A stretch of 59,826 nucleotides of DNA from Anaerolineaceae bacterium (GTDB lineage: Bacteria > Chloroflexota > Anaerolineae > Anaerolineales > Anaerolineaceae): the NCBI GenBank assembly GCA_020845515.1, contig JADLFQ010000044.1:1-59826 (forward strand). The letters are read 5' to 3'. The stretch's first letter is position 1; each line of letters starts with the position of its first letter. Shown here in pieces: positions 28,318-36,797 of the stretch. The notes beneath the pieces are model-generated. The model did not search any database. It worked only from the letters and a program-made list of their open reading frames with translations, and was not told the origin of the DNA. Position numbers and translations under genes: made by a program.

Positions 28318-29334
28318 ATGAATGCACTCAAAAAAATACTCTCCTGGATAACCCGCCCAATCTACGGAGGCATAGGGACAATTTTAATGTTTCACCGCGT
28401 CGTCCCGGCAAGCCTCGGGAAACGCAGGCCGGAAAATACGGCATTGGAGATCACCCCCGAAGCGTTGGAGCAAGTGATTCGTTTCTTTATCGAGCGCAAG
28501 TACGAGTTTGCCTCGCTCAACCGCGTGCATGAAATTCTGGCAACCGGAGAGCACCGCCGCCGCTTCGCTGCGTTTACCTTTGATGACGGCTATGCAGATG
28601 TGCTCGTCTACGGCTACCCGGTATTCAAGAAGTACAATGTCCCTTTCGCGGTCAACCTGATCAGCGGCTTTCCCGATCGCCAGGTTGTGTTGTGGTGGTA
28701 CCTGCTGGAGGAGATACTGCTCACGCGCCCGGAGATCCATTTTGAGTTGGAGGGTGTACCGTACCACTTTGACTTAACCTCCCCGCAGGGTGCAGATCAG
28801 GCAGCACAGCAAGTTCGCAGGCTGGTCAAATTTGCAACACCGCAGGAATTGGAAAGACGCCTGCAAGCCATCTTCTCCCCTCATTACGACGACCTGTACC
28901 AAAAGACCACTGAGTTGGCGCTCTCCTGGGAGCAGGTGCGCCGCATTGTCAGCGACCCGCTGGTGACGATCAGTGCCCACACCGCGCATCACTATGCGCT
29001 CAGCAAACTGGATGAAACAACTGCCCGCGAGGAGATAATGGGCGGCAAGGCCCGTATCGAAGAGGAATTACAGCGCGAGGTGCGCCATTTTGCTTATCCA
29101 TACGGCAGCCCGAACGAAGCCGGGCGACGGGAATTTGCCTTGGCGGAAAAATGTGGCTTCCAGACTGCCGCCACAACGCGCTTTGCCAACGTCTTTCGGG
29201 CACACCGCAAGCACCTGCACGCTCTGCCGCGTTTGGAAATATCGCGTTTAGGCGGACTTTCCGGCCTGGAGCTGGCGGTCAATGGCTTTAGCACCCTGCG
29301 GCGCAACCGCATGCGGCGGGTGATCAGCGAGTAG
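28318..29334 (+). CDS. Polysaccharide deacetylase (NodB-like, CE4)
   Basis: 338 residues. The NodB homology domain is visible: LMFHRVVP, the metal and catalytic-base motif FTFDDGYAD, a His motif SAHTAHH, and FAYPYGSP. There is an extra insert after the second motif (WWYLLEEILLTRPEI), as in some exopolysaccharide-cluster members. No signal peptide is evident, so it may act in the cytosol on nucleotide- or lipid-linked sugars. It removes N-acetyl groups from GlcNAc-type residues, freeing an amine for acylation. Last gene of the carrier/ligase operon. Confidence 0.85.
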   Translation: MNALKKILSWITRPIYGGIGTILMFHRVVPASLGKRRPENTALEITPEALEQVIRFFIERKYEFASLNRVHEILATGEHRRRFAAFTFDDGYADVLVYGYPVFKKYNVPFAVNLISGFPDRQVVLWWYLLEEILLTRPEIHFELEGVPYHFDLTSPQGADQAAQQVRRLVKFATPQELERRLQAIFSPHYDDLYQKTTELALSWEQVRRIVSDPLVTISAHTAHHYALSKLDETTAREEIMGGKARIEEELQREVRHFAYPYGSPNEAGRREFALAEKCGFQTAATTRFANVFRAHRKHLHALPRLEISRLGGLSGLELAVNGFSTLRRNRMRRVISE

Positions 29335-29378
29335 CCGTTTCTTTCAAAGCGTTTTATCGGAATGTACCGGAAAAGCCC

Positions 29379-29396
29379 GGCGGGTGAAAACCCGCC
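29379..29396. terminator. GAAA-loop hairpin between convergent genes
   Basis: A 7-bp perfect stem GGCGGGT/ACCCGCC with a GAAA tetraloop. It lies between the deacetylase and tatB stops. There is no U-run, so it may stabilise mRNA 3' ends and not terminate by itself. Confidence 0.45.
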
Positions 29397-29436
29397 TGGT
29401 GCATCGCACCCGGTGTGTGCAGCATGTTCTTGCAGT

Positions 29437-29919
29437 TTATTTTAAGTCAGGGGAGGATTGCGCGCAGTTGTCCTCTTCCCCGCCGGTTGAGGTTGCTTTG
29501 AACGCAGGTACGCTCCCTTTGGGCGCGCCCGGTATAGTTGGGCTGCTTTCTTTTTCTCCGCCGGTAGAATCGGGTGCGGACGCCTCCGCGCGCAGTTGCC
29601 GGGCTTCCGCAGTGATACTACGGGTTTCCTCGTTAATCTGCTGTATCCCGTCCTGGAGTTCGCCCTGAATTTCACCGGCAACCTGTTCAAATTCTTCCAG
29701 GCTCTCTTCCACATTGGCTTCCCGAATGATCTTGTTGGGCAGTTCACGCAATTGGCGGGAGGTCTCCACAACGTCATGCCACACCGGTGAACGGGTAACC
29801 TGCCGCAGAAACCTGCCCAGACTGCGCGCGGCTTTGGTCATCTCATGCGGGCCCAAAAGGATCAGCATGATTAAAAGGATAAAAAACAGCTCGCCAAAAC
29901 CAACGTTAAAAATTTCCAT
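29437..29919 (-). CDS. tatB: Twin-arginine translocase subunit TatB-like
   Basis: 160 residues: a short N-terminal membrane helix (ELFFILLIMLILLGP), an amphipathic helix (MTKAARSLGRFLRQV) and a long polar tail of acidic coiled-coil character. The Glu8-like residue and LGP hinge fit TatB. It forms the signal-recognition complex with TatC for export of folded proteins such as cofactor enzymes. It lies 12 bases after the TatA gene and with TatC in the order tatC-tatA-tatB on the minus strand. The naming TatA versus TatB is by length and tail. Confidence 0.82.
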   Translation of the reverse strand: MEIFNVGFGELFFILLIMLILLGPHEMTKAARSLGRFLRQVTRSPVWHDVVETSRQLRELPNKIIREANVEESLEEFEQVAGEIQGELQDGIQQINEETRSITAEARQLRAEASAPDSTGGEKESSPTIPGAPKGSVPAFKATSTGGEEDNCAQSSPDLK

Positions 29920-29931
29920 CAGCGATGCGGG

Positions 29932-30138
29932 TTACCCATCCTTATTCTTATCTTTGATATCCTGAATATCCTCGATTTCCTGATGCTTGGCGCCGTCACC
30001 TTTTAAGCCCTCGCGAAAGTTGCGGATGCCGGAGCCCAATTCGCCGGCAATCTTCCCAATACGCCCGACGCCGAAGACGAGGATCACGATCACCAGAATG
30101 ATCAGTAATTCGGGCACCCCAAAATTTCGAAATAACAT
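29932..30138 (-). CDS. tatA: Twin-arginine translocase subunit TatA
   Basis: 68 residues. N-terminal membrane helix (PELLIILVIVILVFG), then the amphipathic helix VGRIGKIAGELGSGIRNFRE with the family Phe/Gly pattern, and a short charged tail (DIKDKNKDG). TatA oligomers form the transport pore. A good GGAGA-type site precedes the ATG at 30138. Confidence 0.88.
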   Translation of the reverse strand: MLFRNFGVPELLIILVIVILVFGVGRIGKIAGELGSGIRNFREGLKGDGAKHQEIEDIQDIKDKNKDG

Positions 30139-30237
30139 GGCAAATCTCCTTTTATGCTTTTATCCGGCCGGCTTACCCGGCGCGGTCATCCCACAAACAT
30201 TCCGGTTGTTCCAAGATCGCGTCATCCACCCCACTGC

Positions 30238-30981
30238 TCAGGCGGTTGAACCAGGCGCTGTCTCTTTGGAGGGGCGCTCACTGCGCCGGGCGATGGCAGC
30301 AAACAAGATGCTCAACCCGTAGAGCAGGGAGAGCGGGATCATCAACAGCCCCATGTTGACCGGGTCCGGGGTGGGGCTGATGACCGCGGCGAGCACGCTG
30401 ATTAACACAATTGCAATGCGCCATTGTTTTGCCAGCATTGACGCACTCACAATGCGCACCTTCGCCAGGATAAAGATCAGCAGAGGTGTTTCGAAGGCGA
30501 TCCCGACCCAAAACAGCAGCCCGGTGACAAAATTGAAATAGTTGTTTGGCCGGGGCATGGTGCGAATGCCAGTAAAAGAGACCAGGAAGGGCAGCGCTGT
30601 CGGCAGCATTACAAAGTAAGCAAAGGCTACGCCACTTAAGAAAAAAACCGTCGCCAACGGAATAGCCCCCAACACCCAGTACCGTTCGGCAGGCAGCAGC
30701 CCCGGCAAGGTAAATGCCAGAAGCTGGTAGAGGACGAAGGGAAACGCCAGGATGACACCCGAAAGCAGGGAAACCTTCATGTAAACGCTGACATTTTCGG
30801 TCACTTCAATCGAAACGAGCTTGTCCAGCCCGCCGATTGGCATCGCCAGATAAGTCATCAGTTTTTCCGCGAAGACAAAGCTGAGGATGGTGGTAACCGC
30901 CAGCGCAAGAACAACCCGAAACAGCCGGCTGCGAAGCTCTGCCAGGTGACCCCATGCGGTCAATTGTTTTTCTTCAGGCAT
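30238..30981 (-). CDS. tatC: Sec-independent protein translocase TatC
   Basis: 247 residues with six membrane spans. The N-terminal HLAELRSRLFRV motif that binds twin-arginine signal peptides is present, followed by GLDKLVSIEVTENVSVYMKV, FPFVLYQLLAF and LPTALPFLVSF. First of the tatC-tatA-tatB operon. The C-terminus ends about 100 bases before tatA. Confidence 0.93.
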   Translation of the reverse strand: MPEEKQLTAWGHLAELRSRLFRVVLALAVTTILSFVFAEKLMTYLAMPIGGLDKLVSIEVTENVSVYMKVSLLSGVILAFPFVLYQLLAFTLPGLLPAERYWVLGAIPLATVFFLSGVAFAYFVMLPTALPFLVSFTGIRTMPRPNNYFNFVTGLLFWVGIAFETPLLIFILAKVRIVSASMLAKQWRIAIVLISVLAAVISPTPDPVNMGLLMIPLSLLYGLSILFAAIARRSERPSKETAPGSTA

Positions 30982-31038
30982 GCGTACTCTCTATCACAAA
31001 CCAAAACCTGCCGGTGATGAGCAAATTATAACACCTGC

Positions 31039-31938
31039 CTAAGCCGTCCGCTTATCGCGCCGGGAGAGCGCGCTGGTCAGATGGGCGCCCCACAAGGTGA
31101 TCCAACTTGTGAAGTAGATCCAGAACATCAAGACCACAATCGTGCTGAGCGAACCGTAAACCAGCTCGTAACGCCCCAGTCCGCTGCCAAGGTACCAGGA
31201 AAAACCGAATGAAAACAACCGGTAGATCAGCGCGGTAATGAAGGCGGCAATCGAAGAGGCGCGGCCGCTCACTTCTGTGTTTGGGATCCACCAGTACAGC
31301 ACCCACAAGATCAGGAAGGTGAGCACCGGAGGCAGTATGGCAATGAAAAACTGCCATACAAAGCTGTTCTGCCAACCGGTAACCCCCAACAGCGGGATGT
31401 GTTCGGGCAATACCTGTACCAGCGTTTTCATAACGAGGGCAATAAAGCTTAGACCGATTAATCCACCGGCCATCGAGAGCGCCAGGACGCGGTTGGTGAC
31501 GTAACTGCGGCGCCGTGCATTGGGCCAGGCATGGTTGATATTGAGCACAACGGTATTGAAGACTCCGCTTGACGACCACAGCAAACTGGCAGTGGCGATG
31601 AAGCCAAATGTACCGCGCCGCTTCAACACCTGCTGAATGTTCTGGTTGATCAAATCAACCGCTCCGGGGACAATTTCGCCGATCCAGTTCCCTAACTGGG
31701 CCTGAACGACCGCGCGTTGGAGAAAAAAGCTCCCGCCGACCACCAGCAACAGAAGAAGCGGAAAAAGCGAGAAGAAGGCATAATAGGCAATGCTGGCTGC
31801 CGCCTCCGACGCACGCGCATCCCGAAAGCCCAAAAACGTCTCGCGGGTGATGGCGAGGATATTAACCCCTGCCAGCTTGAGCCGTCCCCCAAAAGCGTAC
31901 AGCGCGGGGCGCAGGCTGGAAATTGAAATGCTTTTCAT
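31039..31938 (-). CDS. YihY/BrkB-family inner membrane protein
   Basis: 299 residues, five or six membrane spans. Family segments seen: EAAASIAYYAFFSLFPLLLLLV, LLWSSSGVFNTVVLNINHAW and the conserved YGSLSTIVVLMFWIYFTSWITLWGA split across the last two helices. The family was once called ribonuclease BN by error; its true role is unknown, with suggestions of transport or lipid scrambling. The stop is 57 bases before tatC on the same strand. Confidence 0.85.
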   Translation of the reverse strand: MKSISISSLRPALYAFGGRLKLAGVNILAITRETFLGFRDARASEAAASIAYYAFFSLFPLLLLLVVGGSFFLQRAVVQAQLGNWIGEIVPGAVDLINQNIQQVLKRRGTFGFIATASLLWSSSGVFNTVVLNINHAWPNARRRSYVTNRVLALSMAGGLIGLSFIALVMKTLVQVLPEHIPLLGVTGWQNSFVWQFFIAILPPVLTFLILWVLYWWIPNTEVSGRASSIAAFITALIYRLFSFGFSWYLGSGLGRYELVYGSLSTIVVLMFWIYFTSWITLWGAHLTSALSRRDKRTA

Positions 31939-32047
31939 GGCCTAATAGTGTATATTATACTCGTTCAGGCAGTCAGAGGCTGTCTGCGCTTGCGCAGCCC
32001 CTGTTATCTATGGTACTGTTAGCACAAGTGCGGTTTAGGAGCGAAGG

Positions 32048-34018
32048 ATGAGTATGGAAACAGAAGAGCCAGCGGCTTCAGAAAATCACGGTGCAGGGAT
32101 GCGGAGAGGCGTGCCGGAGTGGCACAACCTGCTGCCCGCCGCGCTGGTGTGTGTTTTCTTCATCCTTCTGCTGCGACGCGCCTGGCTGAGCGACGACGCC
32201 TTTATCACCTTCCGCACGGTGGATAATTTGATTCACGGCTACCGGCTGACCTGGAACGTCACCGAACGGGTGCAGGCGTACACGCACCCGCTCTGGATGC
32301 TGCTGCTCAGCCTGCTCTATTTCTTCACGCGCGAAATTTACTTCACCAGTCTGGCGCTTTCAATCGGGGTCAGCGTGATTGCGCTGGTCTTGCTGGCGCG
32401 TTGGTTTGCCCTGCCGGCGGCTGCGCCTTTTGCAATCTTCGTTTTAATCCTCTCCAAAGCATACATGGATTTTTCGACCTCCGGCCTGGAAAATCCGCTC
32501 AGCCACCTTCTTATTGTAGTGTTTTTTATTCTCTTCTTTCATCCGCACCCGGGGCGCCGGCGGCTTCTCTGGCTTTCTTTCACGGCTTCGCTGGGCTTGC
32601 TCACGCGCATGGATCTGGCATTGGTCTTCCTGCCTGCGCTTGCTGCGGCTTTCTGGGCAGCACGCTCCAGAAAAGCCGTGCTCTGGTTGGCGCTCGGACA
32701 GGTTCCTTTTGTGCTCTGGGAGATCTTTTCAATTCTCTACTATGGCTTTCCCTTCCCCAACACGGCGTATGCCAAGCTGAACACCGGCATTGCCGCGGCG
32801 GAATATATCCGCCAGGGATTGTTTTATCTGCTAAATTCGGTGCAGTTTGACGCGCTCACGCCGCTTGTCATTCTGTTGGGCATAACAACCACATTTCTAA
32901 ACCGAGACCGCCGGGTCTTGACGCTGGCCGCCGGTTGTCTGCTCTACCTCGCTTATGTTGTCCAGGTCGGCGGCGATTTTATGAGCGGGCGCTTTCTCAC
33001 CATCCCGCTGCTTTGCGCCACCCTGGCGCTGGCACGGGTGGATTTTTCCCGGCTTACGGCGGCCGCTTCTCTGGTGTTATACGGAACGATGCTTGTCATC
33101 GGACTTAATACAGTCAACCCGACGGTACGCATCAACGATCTTGCTCCGATCGATTCCGGACCGATCCATTTATGGGATCACGGCATTCTGGATGAGCGTC
33201 TGCTGTATTACGGCGGCACGGGGCTGCTCAACGCCCCGCGCGACGAACCCATGCCAACCTTCTATTGGGCGATCGAAGGCGAAAAGATGCGCGTTGCCCA
33301 GCGGAAGGTCGCCGACAACTACGGCGTGGGGATGTTTGGCTTCCGCGCTGGCGCGCAGGTCTATGTGCTGGATAAACTCGCGCTGGCTGACCCGCTGCTG
33401 GCACGCCTGCCAGCCTTCCAAAAGATGGATTGGCGCATCGGTCACTTTGAACGCGTCATGCCGGAGGGCTATCTGCAAACGTTGACGGTCGGCAAGAACA
33501 TGATCGCCGACCCCGATCTTGCCCAGTACTATGATGCACTCATGTTAATCGTCAAGGGGCGGTTGCTCGACCCTCAACGCCTTCTGGCGATATGGAAAAT
33601 GAACACAGGCCAGTACAATCACTGGATTAACGATAACGCTTATCGCTACCCCAACCTCATTCGCAAAACCTACGCAGAGGTAAGCAGTACAGCTTCAATT
33701 GTTAAAGACTGCACATCATCCGGAGCAATCGAGATGCAGGACAGCGGCGTGGAGATCACCTTTCCTGAACCTTCACACGCCGCCTGGCTGGAAGTACACC
33801 TCGATAATAACGACCGCTACCGGATCCTCTATTCGCTGGGGAAACAGGAACTGGCAGCGGAAACCGTCCCGACAGCATATCTTCCCGACCCGGGCGGGAT
33901 TTCGGCGCGGATCATCGCGGTTCCTGAAAAAGCCACTTCTACGGGCTTTGACCGCGTGCACCTCTTTCCCTACGCTGGCGAAGCGCCGTACTGCCTGGGG
34001 TCTTTGACCGTACGCTGA
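32048..34018 (+). CDS. GT-C membrane glycosyltransferase, AftB-like
   Basis: 656 residues: about ten membrane helices in the first 370 residues, then a soluble extracytoplasmic domain. The first loop holds LSDDAFITFRTVDNLI and TERVQAYTHPLWMLLLSLL. The DD pair of the GT-C active site and the ERVQ.YT.PLW pattern resemble the mycobacterial terminal arabinofuranosyltransferase AftB family, though I cannot confirm orthology. Such enzymes use polyprenyl-phosphate sugars outside the membrane. A near neighbour, the small membrane protein at 34043, may be co-transcribed. Confidence 0.7.
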   Translation: MSMETEEPAASENHGAGMRRGVPEWHNLLPAALVCVFFILLLRRAWLSDDAFITFRTVDNLIHGYRLTWNVTERVQAYTHPLWMLLLSLLYFFTREIYFTSLALSIGVSVIALVLLARWFALPAAAPFAIFVLILSKAYMDFSTSGLENPLSHLLIVVFFILFFHPHPGRRRLLWLSFTASLGLLTRMDLALVFLPALAAAFWAARSRKAVLWLALGQVPFVLWEIFSILYYGFPFPNTAYAKLNTGIAAAEYIRQGLFYLLNSVQFDALTPLVILLGITTTFLNRDRRVLTLAAGCLLYLAYVVQVGGDFMSGRFLTIPLLCATLALARVDFSRLTAAASLVLYGTMLVIGLNTVNPTVRINDLAPIDSGPIHLWDHGILDERLLYYGGTGLLNAPRDEPMPTFYWAIEGEKMRVAQRKVADNYGVGMFGFRAGAQVYVLDKLALADPLLARLPAFQKMDWRIGHFERVMPEGYLQTLTVGKNMIADPDLAQYYDALMLIVKGRLLDPQRLLAIWKMNTGQYNHWINDNAYRYPNLIRKTYAEVSSTASIVKDCTSSGAIEMQDSGVEITFPEPSHAAWLEVHLDNNDRYRILYSLGKQELAAETVPTAYLPDPGGISARIIAVPEKATSTGFDRVHLFPYAGEAPYCLGSLTVR

Positions 34019-34042
34019 TCACACTTACATGAGGAGGGAGAC

Positions 34043-34648
34043 ATGGTAACAGCAATTGATATTCTCCAGTTGGTGGTCGGACTGGCACTGTTTTTACTGG
34101 GCGGATCGTTTATACAGGGTTCACCGCGCATCGGCGGGTTCCTGGTCGGAGGTCTGGCAGCGGCGGAGGTTGTCGTACGGGTGGCCGCGTTGACCGCGCT
34201 CTGGCAATGGCTGGGGCCGCTGCTCGCCTTTGTTGCCGGCGGGCTGATTGGCATGCTGCTCGGCAGCATCCTTTCCATGCTTCTGCTCGTTCTGTACACC
34301 AGCATCCTGGGCGCCATGGTTGGCTTCATCATGGGGTTTCTGGTGGCGGTTGGGGGAAGCTCTTACCACCTCGTTGATTCGCTGATAGCGTTTTCGGAGG
34401 TTACCCCCGTTCAAAGCGCTTTTATGGTTGTGTTTGCTCTGCTCTTCGGCTTTATGTCCCTGCGCTTTCAAGATTTTATGGCCATGGCTTCCACAGCCTT
34501 TATCGGTTCGGGGCTGGCAATTTTCACGATGGCGGACCAGTTAAAGACACTCAGCCCGATTTTCAAAGAAGATGTTGTCCTGCTGTTCGCATGGGTTGTC
34601 ATCGGACTAATCGGCCTGATGGCACAAAACAGCCGCGCAACCCGCTAA
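34043..34648 (+). CDS. Small multi-spanning membrane protein, unknown
   Basis: 201 residues with six or seven hydrophobic helices and many Gly-x-x-x-Gly patterns (GGLAAAEVVV, FVAGGLIGMLLGSIL, GAMVGFIMGFLVAVGG). The overall pattern is like DUF4203/TMEM198-type proteins, but this is a shape match only. GAGGAGGGAG before the ATG gives strong initiation. It follows the GT-C protein by 24 bases. Confidence 0.65.
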   Translation: MVTAIDILQLVVGLALFLLGGSFIQGSPRIGGFLVGGLAAAEVVVRVAALTALWQWLGPLLAFVAGGLIGMLLGSILSMLLLVLYTSILGAMVGFIMGFLVAVGGSSYHLVDSLIAFSEVTPVQSAFMVVFALLFGFMSLRFQDFMAMASTAFIGSGLAIFTMADQLKTLSPIFKEDVVLLFAWVVIGLIGLMAQNSRATR

Positions 34649-34709
34649 ACTCATCTGACAACCCCCCTTTTACGACTTTGTCATAGCCAAAAAGTGATAT
34701 CTGTCATTA

Positions 34710-34738
34710 TTGATAAGTGCGAGATTTCACAATATAAT
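34710..34738 (+). promoter_or_regulatory. Promoter of the ArsR/sulfur operon
   Basis: TTGATA (34710-34715), 17-base spacer, TATAAT (34733-34738). This is the best consensus promoter in the window and points to the ArsR-type gene at 34803. Confidence 0.7.
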
Positions 34739-34742
34739 ACAT

Positions 34743-34773
34743 GCGTATAAACGAATAAGCGAATAATAACGCT
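34743..34773 (+). promoter_or_regulatory. Candidate ArsR-type operator
   Basis: Directly after the -10 lies GCGTATAAACGAATAAG and GCGAATAATAACGC. It contains two CGAATAA direct repeats inside an imperfect inverted repeat (GCGTAT with ATAACGC). Its place over the transcription start fits repression by the first gene product. Confidence 0.45.
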
Positions 34774-34802
34774 TTTTCGGGATAAGGGAGAATTAAAACC
34801 GG

Positions 34803-35156
34803 ATGACTGAAAGCTCCACGCTTCGAGAAGAGATCGCCCAACTGCATGCAAATATGTGCAATGGCATCGCTGATACGAACCGTATTCTGATCATTTACAC
34901 CCTCGCAGACGGTCCAAAAAACGTGGGAGAGATGGCCAAAGCCCTCGACCTGCCCCAGCCGACAGTTTCGCGCCACCTCAAGATCATGCGCGACTGCGGT
35001 ATCGTCCTGGCAGAACGCGCCGGCCAGTCTGTCACGTATTCGCTGAAAGATGCGCGCATTCTCCAGGCGCTTGACTTGTTGCGCTCCGTGATGACCGATA
35101 CATTTGAAAACCGCGCCGCGCTGGCACGCGAGGGCAGCGTGCCAGCCAACCGATAA
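34803..35156 (+). CDS. ArsR-family winged-helix regulator
   Basis: 117 residues. The recognition helix region is PKNVGEMAKALDLPQPTVSRHLKIM split over two helices, with the wing GIVLAERAGQSVTYSL. Only Cys20 (MCNG) and Cys64 (RDCG) are present and no ELCVCDL metal box is seen, so it is probably not a metal sensor. Sulfur-responsive ArsR members such as SqrR/BigR use two cysteines to sense persulfides, and these two could serve. It leads the sulfide oxidoreductase operon, 21 bases before the next gene. The frame start at 34803 follows AAGGGAG. Confidence 0.82.
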   Translation: MTESSTLREEIAQLHANMCNGIADTNRILIIYTLADGPKNVGEMAKALDLPQPTVSRHLKIMRDCGIVLAERAGQSVTYSLKDARILQALDLLRSVMTDTFENRAALAREGSVPANR

Positions 35157-35177
35157 ATCCACCAAAAGGGAGTTTGT

Positions 35178-36443
35178 ATGAAAACACTATTAATCCTGGG
35201 GGCAGGAACGGCAGGCACCATGTTTGCCAATAAAATTATCCGCAAGCTCGACAGGCACGAATGGAAGATCATCCTGGTGGACAAGGATGAGACCCATTAC
35301 TACCAGCCGGGATATCTCTTCCTCCCCTTTGAAATCAACAAACCTGAGGAGATCATCCGGCCAAAACGCAAGTTCGTCCCTGCCGGTGTCGAGTTTGTGC
35401 TTTCGGATATTGAGCAGATTGAACCCGGGGCGAACAAAGTCACGCTGACAAAGGACAACCGCGTCATCCAATACGATTACCTTATCATCGCCACTGGCAC
35501 CGATATCCGGCCGGAACAGGTGGAGGGGATGCTGGGAGGCGGCTGGCAGCAGAACATTTTCGACTTTTACACCTTTGACGGCGCAAACAAGCTCACCAAT
35601 TTCCTCAAAACCTGGAAGGGCGGACGCATGGTCGTTAACGTTGCCGAAGTGCCAGTCAAATGCCCGGTCGCGCCGCTGGAATTTGTCTTTCTGGCGGACT
35701 GGTATTTCACTCGCCGCGGCATGCGCGATAAGGTGGAAATCATCTACTCAACACCACTGCCGGGGGCTTTCACCAAACCGGTCGCGACCACATTGCTGGG
35801 CAACATTCTCGAAGAAAAGGGCATTCACGTCGAAGCCGAGTTCAACATCGGAGAGGTCAACTCCTCGAACAATGTCATCCGCTCATGGGATGATCGCGAA
35901 ATCCCCTATGACCTTTTGGTCGCCATTCCGACCAACATGGGCGACCCGGTGATCGAACGCTCCGGCATGGGGGATGAGTTGAATTACATCGCGACGAACA
36001 AACATACGCTGCAATCTGAGCAGTGGGAAAATATCTGGGTGTTGGGGGATGCAGCAAACTTGCCGACCTCCAAAGCCGGCGCCGTGGTACACTACCAGAT
36101 GGATGCTGCAATCGAGAATTTACTCGCACACATGGGTGGCCGCGAGCTCAAAGCCAGTTTTGACGGTCACGCCAATTGTTTTATCGAAAGCGGCTTCAAC
36201 AAGGGTCTGCTGCTGGATTTCAATTACGATGTTGAACCGCTGCCGGGACTTTTTCCTCTGCCGGTTGTTGGCCCTTTCAAGCTTCTGGGGGAATCGATGT
36301 TCAATCATTGGGGAAAACTGGCTTTCGGCTGGATGTACTGGCATATCATGTTGAAAGGAATTGATGTTCCCTTCCTGCCGAATGACTTTTCAATGACCGG
36401 GAAAAATGCCCCCAAGCTTGTTAATCTAAACCAAACACTTTAA
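35178..36443 (+). CDS. Sulfide:quinone oxidoreductase-like FAD protein
   Basis: 421 residues. FAD-binding GAGTAGT at the N-terminus, YLIIATGTD, and WVLGDAANLPTSKAG near residue 290. Two cysteines at SQR-like positions, Cys162 (VKCPVAP) and Cys334 (HANCF), could form the polysulfide-bridging pair. A hydrophobic C-terminal region (FPLPVVGPFKLLG, WMYWHIML) suggests monotopic membrane attachment. It would oxidise sulfide to protein-bound polysulfide and reduce quinone. The downstream DsrC-like and DsrE-like sulfur carriers support this. Flavocytochrome-type or NADH-dependent relatives cannot be excluded. Confidence 0.83.
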   Translation: MKTLLILGAGTAGTMFANKIIRKLDRHEWKIILVDKDETHYYQPGYLFLPFEINKPEEIIRPKRKFVPAGVEFVLSDIEQIEPGANKVTLTKDNRVIQYDYLIIATGTDIRPEQVEGMLGGGWQQNIFDFYTFDGANKLTNFLKTWKGGRMVVNVAEVPVKCPVAPLEFVFLADWYFTRRGMRDKVEIIYSTPLPGAFTKPVATTLLGNILEEKGIHVEAEFNIGEVNSSNNVIRSWDDREIPYDLLVAIPTNMGDPVIERSGMGDELNYIATNKHTLQSEQWENIWVLGDAANLPTSKAGAVVHYQMDAAIENLLAHMGGRELKASFDGHANCFIESGFNKGLLLDFNYDVEPLPGLFPLPVVGPFKLLGESMFNHWGKLAFGWMYWHIMLKGIDVPFLPNDFSMTGKNAPKLVNLNQTL

Positions 36444-36462
36444 TAAATAGAGGTAAAAAAAC

Positions 36463-36768
36463 ATGTCTGATATTCTTTCAACCGTACAGTTCGACTCCGA
36501 AGGCTTTATGACGAATGCCAAAGCCTGGACTCCAGAAATCGGCAAAGCCATTGCTGCCCGCGAGGGCATGGAGCTAACCGACCGCCATTGGGTGGTGATC
36601 AACTACGCCCGCTCCGAATTCGACTCCAAAGGACAGCCCCCCACATTGCGGGCAATCACCAAAAACACAGATGTGGGCACCAAAGAAATTTATGCCCTTT
36701 TCCCGGGCGGCCCCGCCAAAATGGCCGCCAAAGTTGCCGGCCTGGGCAAACCAACCGGCTGCATCTAA
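36463..36768 (+). CDS. DsrC/TusE-family sulfur carrier with a single C-terminal cysteine
   Basis: 101 residues, the family's usual size. Motifs: WTPEIGKAIAAREGMELTDRHW and the C-terminal arm ALFPGGPAKMAAKVAGLGKP ending TGCI. The penultimate Cys100 (CysA) is present, but the second cysteine of true dissimilatory DsrC, 11 residues earlier, is Ala89. It is therefore of the TusE-like or regulatory-protein type and cannot form the intramolecular trisulfide; it most likely relays a persulfide. It lies 19 bases after the SQR-like gene and 29 before a DsrE-like gene. Confidence 0.88.
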   Translation: MSDILSTVQFDSEGFMTNAKAWTPEIGKAIAAREGMELTDRHWVVINYARSEFDSKGQPPTLRAITKNTDVGTKEIYALFPGGPAKMAAKVAGLGKPTGCI

Positions 36769-36797
36769 TCCATACTTTATTTTCCAGAGAGGATCAT

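Noticed and set aside
25080..29334. A true nodulation-factor (nodABFG) operon
   Set aside because: The similarity is in the combination of activities only; there is no NodC chitin synthase and the GNAT-like protein is not NodA.
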